Source: CBCOTE01 sp965112965 (GTDB taxonomy: Bacteria; Desulfobacterota; Desulfovibrionia; Desulfovibrionales; Desulfovibrionaceae). From it: a stretch of 64,000 nucleotides of DNA. The translations under genes and the position numbers were made by a program. Under the pieces are notes generated by a model. It was given only the letters and a program-made list of their open reading frames with translations, ran no database searches and was not told the origin of the DNA. Location of the stretch: assembly GCA_965112965.1 (NCBI GenBank), contig CBCOTE010000019.1, forward strand, positions 310,001 through 374,000, in the 5' to 3' direction. Shown here one piece after another: positions 32,182 to 39,917 of this stretch (positions are counted from its first letter, which is position 1; each line of letters opens with the position of its first letter).

Positions 32182-32991
32182 ATGTCAAGCAGCTACCATA
32201 TCGTTGTATGTGGTACTATTGTACCTGACCCACTACAGACCCTAGAGCCCATTCAAGGACTAACCGGACCAGCGCTTAAAAATGAGCTCATGCTCCCAGC
32301 CATCTTGGACCCTTGGGCCAGTCACGCCCTCTACGAAGCTGCCTGCCTAGCAGCCAAGGCACCCGGCAGTAAAATCTGGCTCGTAGCCCTAGGTCCTAAA
32401 ATTAAACTCCATCAGGTGATGACGCAGGTAGCCCAGAAGGCCCCCTTCGAGCTCATCGTAGTAGACGGCCCCGCTAGTGGATTTGCCGACTCTTTTGAGG
32501 TCGCCGACGCCCTAACCGGCGCCATAGAAAGTATCGTTGGCCTAGACCGCTCCCGCCTGCTTATTTTTGGCGGCTGGCAATCCGCCTCCCGAGGTGCCGG
32601 CACTACTCTTCAGATGGTGGGCGAACGGCTGGGCATCACTGACCAATTCCAAGGCGTAGATGAATGTAATGTGGAAACTGACGACAGTCTGACCATCACT
32701 GAACGTGTCGAAGCCGCTAGCTATCTGATCATGCGCATCCCCGGACCGCCCGCCGTACTCGGCTGGGCCACTGGTAATTTACCCGAACCGCCCAATAATC
32801 CACAGCTAGGTATGCAGAACATGCACTTCATCATATCTGCCTTAAAAAAAGCCAATTCCGCCCAACTGCCCAGCGAAGGCCTCAATTGGCATGCCGTAGA
32901 ATTGCCCAAACAACGCCGCAAAACGCGTATCGTCAAGAATGTCCCGGCAGAGGCTATCGCGGCCGAAATCGTGGCCTGGATAAAAAGCTAG
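32182..32991 (+). CDS. etfB: Electron transfer flavoprotein beta subunit
   Basis: EtfB forms the ETF heterodimer with EtfA and binds AMP or, in bifurcating forms, a second FAD. The 269-residue protein shows the family fold: VVCGTIVPDP start, LDPWASHALYEAACLA near residue 45 (the conserved NxxDxxAxExA-type segment), LVALGP, then ADSFEVADAL and the LLIFGGWQSASRGAGTT nucleotide-loop region. The start at 32182 was chosen because AGGAG lies 8 bases upstream; the frame opens 30 bases earlier. It is divergent from typical EtfB but the neighbouring etfA makes the call secure. A 160-base AT-rich gap separates it from the flavoprotein gene. Confidence 0.88.
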   Translation: MSSSYHIVVCGTIVPDPLQTLEPIQGLTGPALKNELMLPAILDPWASHALYEAACLAAKAPGSKIWLVALGPKIKLHQVMTQVAQKAPFELIVVDGPASGFADSFEVADALTGAIESIVGLDRSRLLIFGGWQSASRGAGTTLQMVGERLGITDQFQGVDECNVETDDSLTITERVEAASYLIMRIPGPPAVLGWATGNLPEPPNNPQLGMQNMHFIISALKKANSAQLPSEGLNWHAVELPKQRRKTRIVKNVPAEAIAAEIVAWIKS

Positions 32992-33031
32992 CCGACATAC
33001 ATACGCTAAATCATATTGAGGATCAGTCTAT

Positions 33032-34057
33032 ATGGAGACCATCCTTTTCATAGCTTGCGACGAAATCAATGGTAAAATGGCTAGACATAGTCTAGAAACC
33101 CTGACCGCCGCCATCGAATTAGCCAAAAACCTAGGTGCCAACTTCGCAGCCGGTTATATCGGTAACAAAGCTGAGACCGCTGCCAGTCGCATTTCTGGCT
33201 GTGGCGCAACCAAATTATTAGCTGTAACTGGACCCGAATTCAGCATACCCCGTTACGCTACTGACGCCGCGGCCGTAGAGGCCCTAGCTAAAATCTCCAG
33301 CGCCACAATCGTTATCGCTCCGGATAACTCCCGCTTCTCACGTGCCTTACCAGGAGTAGCCGTGCGTTTGGGCGGCCGTGTAGATACCCACCTCATTGGT
33401 GTGGCCGTTAAAAACGGTACCCCCGTAGCCTCGCGCTGGCTATACCGCCAGCGTATAATGGCTGAACTCTCCCGCAGCCTGCGTCCCTGGCTTATAACTA
33501 TATCCCCAGGCTGTTTCCCGATTTTCAACGCCGTAACAAGTAAGATAATAGTTGAAGCTGTAGCCATGGACTTACCCGCTGCGGCTACACATACTACCTT
33601 TGTAGCCTTAAATGCCCTACCAGGCGACGTCCAGACCATCCAGCCCGACGCCCAGCTGCTCTTCGTAGCCGGTGCCGGCTGGACTAAAAAACAGACCGAT
33701 GGCCAAACACACGCTAAGGAAGCTGGTAAGCTCATTCTAAATTTCCTACGCAAAACACAAACTTCCCTTGGCAGTAGTAAATCTCTGATAAATATTGGCA
33801 ACGAAGATCGCACTGTGCTCCCTTTTCTCACTCACATGCACCAGATAGGACAGACTGGATCTAGCCCACGCCATCCAAAAGGTCTAGCTACCTGTTGCTA
33901 CGGTGAAGAGCCCCACGTAATTGGCTGGCGTTTCATAAATGAACGCCGGGCTATAGACATCGACCCTAACTGCGGCTGGGCTCATGGCAAGGCCGATGTT
34001 CTCTACGTAGCCAATGCCTTTACAGTTATGACCAAAGTCAACGAGCTGCTCAAATAA
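33032..34057 (+). CDS. etfA: Electron transfer flavoprotein alpha subunit
   Basis: EtfA binds the electron-carrying FAD. An N-terminal ETF domain is followed by the C-terminal FAD domain with LLFVAGAGWTKK near residue 210, HQIGQTGSSPRHPKGLATC near 275 (the QxGQTG FAD motif), then RAIDIDPNCGW and the final KADVLYVANAF...LTKVNELL type ending. Length is 341 residues, normal. It is divergent but key motifs remain. The ATG lies about 40 bases after etfB, with GAGGA about 12 bases upstream. It closes the acyl-CoA dehydrogenase-ETF set and is followed closely by a lipoprotein gene. Confidence 0.88.
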   Translation: METILFIACDEINGKMARHSLETLTAAIELAKNLGANFAAGYIGNKAETAASRISGCGATKLLAVTGPEFSIPRYATDAAAVEALAKISSATIVIAPDNSRFSRALPGVAVRLGGRVDTHLIGVAVKNGTPVASRWLYRQRIMAELSRSLRPWLITISPGCFPIFNAVTSKIIVEAVAMDLPAAATHTTFVALNALPGDVQTIQPDAQLLFVAGAGWTKKQTDGQTHAKEAGKLILNFLRKTQTSLGSSKSLINIGNEDRTVLPFLTHMHQIGQTGSSPRHPKGLATCCYGEEPHVIGWRFINERRAIDIDPNCGWAHGKADVLYVANAFTVMTKVNELLK

Positions 34058-34106
34058 AATCTTTAAAGGCACGCCGACCCACGGCGTGTCACTGGAGAGG
34101 ACCATC

Positions 34107-34388
34107 ATGTGGCCCGCCATGACCTTGACCTGCATACTAGTTCTACCATTATTAGGCTGCACCCAAGAAAAACTGAGTGATATGACCAAACCCGACGATC
34201 ACTTTGCCGCCTTCCAAACCTACTGCCAATCTTGTCCGGCCAACACCTGCAAAGAGGCCGTAGATAAGCTAAATAACGCCACCGAAACTTTCCAACGGCA
34301 ATTCAAAGATATAATTTATACAACTGTCAAGGAAGCTATCCAAGAAACTCTCGCCGAAGAACTCGCTAAAGTAGCACCAAGGCAGTAA
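34107..34388 (+). CDS. Small lipoprotein of unknown function
   Basis: A 93-residue protein with a lipoprotein signal: MWPAMTLTCILVLPLLGC, in which LLGC is the lipobox and Cys 18 the likely acylated residue. The mature part has a second pair of Cys residues (YCQSCPANTC), then a long helical region rich in Glu, Lys and Thr. The start was set at 34107 since GGAGAGG lies 6 bases upstream. It follows etfA by 49 bases on the same strand, so it is probably in the operon. I do not recognise the family. Confidence 0.6.
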   Translation: MWPAMTLTCILVLPLLGCTQEKLSDMTKPDDHFAAFQTYCQSCPANTCKEAVDKLNNATETFQRQFKDIIYTTVKEAIQETLAEELAKVAPRQ

Positions 34389-35131
34389 AATATATCTCGC
34401 AAAGGAAGAGTAAGAAAATTTTTTTGCAAAAAATATTTTTTTCTTATGCCTTGATCCCTTCCGTTATGAACTTTCATCTATGTGCTGCCACGACCCAACC
34501 GTCTAAGAACCAAGATAAAACACTAAAAAATCCTAACAGATATGACATGCACACTAGCACTGTTAAGATAAAAGGACCTACGAATACCACTGTCACAATG
34601 ATATATGTCGTCATCAATAGTGCAGAGAAGGTAGAAAAAAGGGAGCTTATAATTACTCAGAGATAATAGAATAAAATGTAGTTGACTATTACCCATTATA
34701 ACAAATGTAGCTATAGGCTGAAATCTAAGCAGTTTACTCTTCACAGGCCGCGACCATGTTATAGAACAGCATATTATTAAAATTCATATCCTAACTAAAT
34801 AATAACGTCTGATACCAGAGTATAAGGACCACCGACAGCTAATTAAGCCCATGCTGATAATTCAAAAAAATCAGCAATTATACGATGTTAGTGCCTAGAA
34901 ATGCTGTACGGGTTAACGCGGAGCAAAGAAGACCTAGTGCCAGTCCCTGATTATAACAGTCAATTGAACTTGCCGGAATAACTACATAATAGTGGTTAAA
35001 TACAGACCAAAAATAGATAAGAAAATTATAGATATCTACAGGTGTAACTCAACCTAATGACCGAAAGAACATTGAGAACGCTCTGACAACATCATCTAAA
35101 AGTAGGTAATTACATCAAAGCACAGGACGTG
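34389..35131. other. Decayed stretch leading into flgB fossil
   Basis: AT-rich and stop-filled. By position it should contain the start of the flgB gene whose end is readable from 35132, but no N-terminal block could be read. Confidence 0.35.
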
Positions 35132-35230
35132 GATGGCTCAAATATAAATACTGGCAATATTGCAGTAAAATTACGTAGATTATTCATATGGGCCATAGAG
35201 CAACAACACCCATTAATCATAAAAATATAA
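35132..35230 (+). pseudogene. flgB: flgB fossil (flagellar basal-body rod protein, C-terminal part)
   Basis: The frame reads DGSNINTGNIAVKLRRLF, in register with the FlgB segment DGNNVDLDKEMAKLAENQ (D, G, N, K and L conserved, V/I and D/N conservative). No stop interrupts the 33 codons. It is followed in order by flgC-, fliE- and fliF-like fossils, the normal operon order, which is the main support. Confidence 0.45.
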
Positions 35231-35437
35231 GGATGCAAAAAGTAGCAATCGACCTATTTTGAAGTTAACAGCTCTCTAGATATGGTCATAAACCTTAACC
35301 ATAGTTAAAATTTTATAAGCCCAGAGGAGTAGCACCATAATAAAATTAGTTCACTACGCGCATAGCAACGAAGATCGAATCTCAGTCAGGTTATGAAATT
35401 ATAAAGTAGAACTCAATCATAGGACAGCATAACCCTT

Positions 35438-35500
35438 ATCGAATTCTCCGGACTACCACACGAACACGATATTAATGCAAATAACTATGTAGTAGACCAA
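35438..35500 (+). pseudogene. flgC: flgC fossil (flagellar rod protein)
   Basis: GLPHEHDINANNYVVD matches the FlgC signature YxPxHPDANAEGYV in register (P, D, N, A, Y, V). Only this block is readable. Its distance from the flgB block fits one gene length with small deletions. Confidence 0.45.
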
Positions 35501-35833
35501 GAAAAACAAAAGTAACATCGCGTTGCACCATAGCTTCAGCCTGGCACAAACATGATTCACCTGAATTATCCGTAATGTACGGTAACCATGGACGTCAAAA
35601 TATAGCAAAAAAAAATAACTTTCCGTCAGAGAAAGACATATTGAAAAACCACCCTTAGGTCATTCTCATAAAATCGGCGGGCTCCAAGGGTCGTAATTCT
35701 AACTCAATCGGCTCGTAATGAAAAAAATATTATTATAAAAGCGACTGCTCAGTAGTCCAGAGGTCAACCATGACAATATGACATCCAGCCACACACATCA
35801 CAAGGCGACCTGGCTAAAAAACTTCCAGCAGAC

Positions 35834-36037
35834 TTGTCAGATGATATAATAGGTTACTCATGGCCAAGGCATTTTATAGAACAGTCGGCAAAAAAAAGCA
35901 AAACGGCAACCGTCAATCATCAGGTTGACATCATCCACTCGGCAACACAAAAAATAACTGTACACTTACCTCACCAAGAAAATTTAAGTACAGACTGCAA
36001 AATTAGGATAATGATTAAAAAAAATAAATTAACATAG
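35834..36037 (+). pseudogene. Possible fliE fossil
   Basis: An open frame of 67 codons contains NHQVDIIHSATQKITVHL and ENLSTDCKIRIMI, which can be laid against the FliE C-terminal region (NVHELMIALQKAGLAMNL and RNKILEAYKEVM) mostly by conservative changes. Alone this would not be convincing; its place between flgC and fliF fossils makes it plausible. Confidence 0.25.
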
Positions 36038-36129
36038 TACATAAAAAATATACGGGTAAACATTAGATATTAATAAGAGAATGATCAATTCATATTGCCA
36101 CCCAGATAATGTGCGGCCACAAAGGCCGC

Positions 36130-36567
36130 AGAGATAAAATCTACTCCTTCTTCTCTGTCTTCGCTAACGACCTTGACGCGAATATAGTATTTACCGTATT
36201 AGAAGGCATTGGTGTATCATACCGCGACAACCAAGTCTAGCTGGCCAACTACTAGACCAGACAATTACTACGTGCGTACTTATCATTTCCGATAGTATAT
36301 TTCTGCCTTCCCAGGATATCCTATGCTATCATTAGCAGTCAACGCCGTCTTAGAGCTATATTGATCATCACCGCTGGATTGATCTCGCAGTATGCTACTA
36401 ATACCTGCAAGGAGCTCGTTGGCGGCTATAATGTTCTAGCTCCCAGGTTCTCGGTGTCTTTAGTCGCTGCCCTCTCCATCACAATGCCAAATCCATCAGG
36501 AAGACAACTGGCGAATATGATTCTCATCAAGGCAAGCTCATTAGTAATTTTTTTTGCGTGTGAATAG
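36130..36567 (+). pseudogene. fliF: fliF fossil (flagellar MS-ring protein, N-terminal part)
   Basis: A single frame runs 146 codons with only two stops. SFFSVFANDLDANIVFTVL and EGIGVSYR match the FliF start of the ring-building motif (LFSNLSxxDAxxIVxxLxxxGVxYR). SQRRLRAIL then matches NYQRALQGEL at the expected distance, and AALSIT...GRQLANMILIKASSLV matches ASVVLxL...LSxxQVxxIVxLVASSV. Codon-level collinearity over 400 bases is strong evidence. The remaining two thirds of fliF are not readable before the tRNA at 36991, so that part may have been deleted. The MS-ring gene is clearly inactive. Confidence 0.5.
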
Positions 36568-36990
36568 CAACTACTATCTTGACCTCAAAGCTTGTTTTTT
36601 TACGCATGACCCGTAGAATTTATCCTAAAAAAACGGTCAGATATGGTATACCTTTGCTACATATGGCTCAAAATAACATGAGCGTCATAGCGCCAGTATT
36701 TCCACAAAAAATTCGTAATCAGCATTTAGAATGCATAGGCCAGACCCGCTCAGCCATTAAGGTTATTACAGTAGACAATAGCTGCGCCGGCTGAATTTTA
36801 AAGTGCAGGAACAGAGACTGAAAAAAATCTCGAAGTCCCCATACTACGTATGGTATTGAGTCCACACAATATCCAATGATTAGTCTAAAATAACATGTCA
36901 AAACCGTATACATATTTTATATAGTTACGACAACCAACGAGGACAAAACAACTATTTTTTTATATAATATAATCGGCTACGCCATAGTTA

Positions 36991-37077
36991 TGGTGCCGAA
37001 GAGAGGACTCGAACCTCCACACGGGAACCCGCACTAGATCCTGAACCTAGCGTGTCTACCAATTCCACCACTTCGGC
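36991..37077 (-). tRNA. tRNA-Leu (anticodon CAG)
   Basis: An 87-base leucine-type tRNA with a long variable arm; CCA is encoded. The acceptor GCCGAAG pairs with CTTCGGC. The anticodon loop is TTCAGGA, giving CAG, on a CTAGG/TCTAG stem. It stands alone, in decayed DNA on both sides. Confidence 0.95.
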
Positions 37078-37309
37078 ATAGTTTCTATAATTTCATAATA
37101 TTCTAGGCCTTGGCAAGCGTTTTTTTGAAGGCACACAATTTTTCCATTTTACCTGTAAAGGGCCTAACCTACCCACTTTCCCAGCAGCCTTGCTGCCTAA
37201 GATATTTTGGCGTAACTGTCTTCTTTACTGACATACTCGCTGGCGAAAACGAAGACCGGAACAAACTATTAAAAATGACGCTATTCCGCTCCCATCCCCA
37301 GACAAACCC

Positions 37310-38254
37310 ATGGATATCGCCCAGGAACACTCCAAAATTACCCGGAACCTCTCCCGCGGAAGCTGTGTTACCATCGGCAACTTTGACGGGGTACACCTTG
37401 GTCATCGCAAGCTCATCTCACGTATCACCCACCTAGCACAAACCCAACACCGAGCCAGCGTGGTTGTCACCTTCTGCCCTCACCCCCTAAGCGTGCTCGT
37501 CGGTCCCAACACCACCCCTTTCATAACTACCAACAAACAAAAATTTGACCTACTTGAGTCTATGGGAGTAGACTTCGCTTTGATTCTCAACTTCACAAAA
37601 AACCTGGCTAGTATGAGTCCAGAAAACTTTGTACGTACCTACCTGGTAGAATGGCTAGACGTAAAATCGCTTGTTGTAGGCTACGATTATTCTTTCGGTA
37701 AGGACCGCAAGGGCAACTTCGAACTCCTACAACGCCTGGGCCAGGAGCTCGATTTTACAACGCAACGTCTAGACCCGGTCATCATGAACGACGCCATCAT
37801 CTCTTCCACACGCATCCGCGACCTCATCAAAGTCGGAGACGTCTGGGTCGTGCGAACACTTCTGGAGCGCTTCTATGCCGTACGAGGCAAAGTAGTGGCT
37901 GGACATACCCGCGGCGGCCGGCTCCTTGGCTTTCCCACAGCTAACTGTCGCCTGGAAAATAAGCTTCTCCCCTATAACGGTGTCTACGCCATCTGGGTGG
38001 AATACAAGGCTAAATTCTTCCAGGCCGTAGCCAATATTGGCTACAATCCCACCTTCAACGACCAGGAACTATCTGTAGAGGTCCACCTCCTCGACTTTTC
38101 AGATAATCTCTATGGCGTTGAGCTAACCTTACATTTTGTCCAACGCCTGCGAGCGGAGAAAAAATTCTCGAACATCAATGAACTTAAACAACACATTAAT
38201 AAAGATATAGCTCTAGCTCGTAATATTCTAGCCACCCTCGAAGCACAACCATGA
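37310..38254 (+). CDS. ribF: Bifunctional riboflavin kinase/FAD synthetase
   Basis: RibF makes FMN and then FAD from riboflavin. The N-terminal nucleotidyltransferase domain has IGNFDGVHLGHRKLI (residues about 22-36, HxGH-type motif), FCPHP and VGYDYSFGKDRKG. SSTRIRDLI near 164 closes it. The C-terminal kinase domain has GHTRGGRLLGFPTANC near 200 and NGVYAIWV, the ATP/riboflavin site. Length, 314 residues, is normal. No good ribosome site precedes the ATG. The stop overlaps the ATG of a dead downstream gene (ATGA). It supplies cofactors for the flavoproteins of the nearby ETF operon. Confidence 0.96.
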   Translation: MDIAQEHSKITRNLSRGSCVTIGNFDGVHLGHRKLISRITHLAQTQHRASVVVTFCPHPLSVLVGPNTTPFITTNKQKFDLLESMGVDFALILNFTKNLASMSPENFVRTYLVEWLDVKSLVVGYDYSFGKDRKGNFELLQRLGQELDFTTQRLDPVIMNDAIISSTRIRDLIKVGDVWVVRTLLERFYAVRGKVVAGHTRGGRLLGFPTANCRLENKLLPYNGVYAIWVEYKAKFFQAVANIGYNPTFNDQELSVEVHLLDFSDNLYGVELTLHFVQRLRAEKKFSNINELKQHINKDIALARNILATLEAQP

Positions 38255-38328
38255 CTTCCTTGCCCCATTTACCAGGCCTCACCGCCGGCAGTTCGACCAT
38301 AATCACCGTGCATGTACCGGCCAGCCTG
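38251..38328 (+). pseudogene. 5' remnant of a gene translationally coupled to ribF
   Basis: An ATG overlaps the ribF stop codon (ATGA) and opens a frame MTSLPHLPGLTAGSSTIITV that ends at TAA after 26 codons. More stops follow in the same frame further on. The start/stop overlap implies a former coupled gene. Its identity is not clear to me. Confidence 0.4.
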
Positions 38329-39917
38329 TAATCTCAACATAATGGATACCCCGTGCCCCAGGCAATGCCGCTACCTCAAGGTGGACACTAAAGTAATAGC
38401 CGCTTGCAAGGTACATGCTCAATATCAATCATTATCTTCCAGGCATTATTATTGACGTCAATATGGGCTTAACTAGTGGTAAAAGCAAATCATGTAGGCC
38501 TCAACCAAGACTTTAGCTGCTATAGCCCTCTCAGAGCTAATTTATAGAAAGCGGCTGAAAAATAAGGAAATAAATCCTGTCTTCATAGCCCAGCGCACTC
38601 ACGGCTGAAGGGAAGTAGACAATACAGGGGAGATAGTTGACTAAGGCAAAAAAAATGAAATGCAGCAGGCTAGCACAAAATTCTACAAAATGTGGTAGAT
38701 CATTGCTGGTTAAATACGACCTTAGAGTGTCAGCCTCGAACGGATCCGTATGCTGACGCCCTGTATGCAGTACCTCACGCAAACTTAAACGATATAGCTC
38801 AGATAAAAATGCTTCTACGGTAAATATCTTAGATCTTTATGAGCAGCTCATAGATAAGATATACTTTTATAAATTAAAAGCGTCCACCTCCATGCACTGC
38901 TCAGCTACCTCCACGTTAGCGTAGCCAGTGAATAGACAACCTCATTGACAGAAAATAGTGATGGCCTTGATGTACTGCAGGTTCTCAATACCGCCGCCTG
39001 TATGCGGATCTTTAACATCACGTTATAAAAAATACGGCCTACTGCTCAGATAAAACATAAGATATCAATGACAGTCTGGCCAAAATTTACTGCAATGACT
39101 GAAAATATTTGTGCAGTCACTTGCTGAATAGATTCAATAACTCAGGCTAAACATATATGAACAAAAAAACGTTTATATTACACATTAAACTCAATTAGAA
39201 TTGGACGCAACGCATCGAAAATATTATTGTAACATGAATAACACCAGAAAAATTACATTTTAAAAAATAATCTTGCATTCTTTATCTATACCAAGAATAA
39301 AAAAATACACTGTCAATTTGTGTTTAGGCTCTACCGCAGCCCATCGGAAATAGCCGCCATTCAAGGCGATTACACCTCACAATTTCTTGCAAATAAAATT
39401 AGACAGCGGTATGCCTGTTGAAAAATATATGAATAACGATGTTAAACGATCCGTTTCAAACATCGACAATTTTAGACGCTGTAAAGCTATAAATAAAAAA
39501 TTATAACGTCATATCCGGCGATTCTGTACATGATCAATACCGTCTTCCGACGCTTAGACGGTAAAGATATTATAGGGAGTGTTGTTCCGGCTAGACAGAC
39601 TATCAATTGACCATCATTATCTCCTGCATCTAAGACTACGAATGCAACGCACAGTATTTTTACAACTCCAAACGTATCTACATTCCACTCCTACGCTATT
39701 TTAAAAAAAATTTATGTCTCGCTGCGCAGTTCTAAATGAAATCGTCCGGGATGCATCCATTTAGACATACCACATGCTATGTTCGGCCTAGCCTACAATA
39801 CAAGGTTCTCTTGGAACCACTATGCCTAGCGACAATAGTTAAAAAGAATTAAAATTGAAATTTTTATAAAAAATTTCTTTTTTTATCCCTCAAAGGTTCA
39901 TCATTCCTTCCTATCTT
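38329..39917. other. Decayed stretch between ribF and uvrA
   Basis: No intact gene. A minus-strand open frame (38782-38537, 81 codons) is next to the HD-GYP-like fossil at 38945-39019 and may be the other part of the same dead gene. An AT-only inverted repeat lies at 39857-39877. Confidence 0.35.
38945..39019 (-). pseudogene. Possible HD-GYP-domain fossil
   Basis: On the minus strand DVKDPHTGGGIENLQYIKAI resembles the HD-GYP entry motif (RDPYTGGHIERVQxYVxAL) that carries the first metal-binding His, here changed to Gly. It ends at a stop, after which gene-like codon use continues for about 20 codons. HD-GYP enzymes degrade cyclic di-GMP. The evidence is this single block. Confidence 0.3.

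Noticed and set aside
39857..39877. AT-only inverted repeat followed by T7 on the plus strand, as a possible terminator for uvrA
   Set aside because: The T-run is on the wrong strand for uvrA and the stem has almost no GC pairs.
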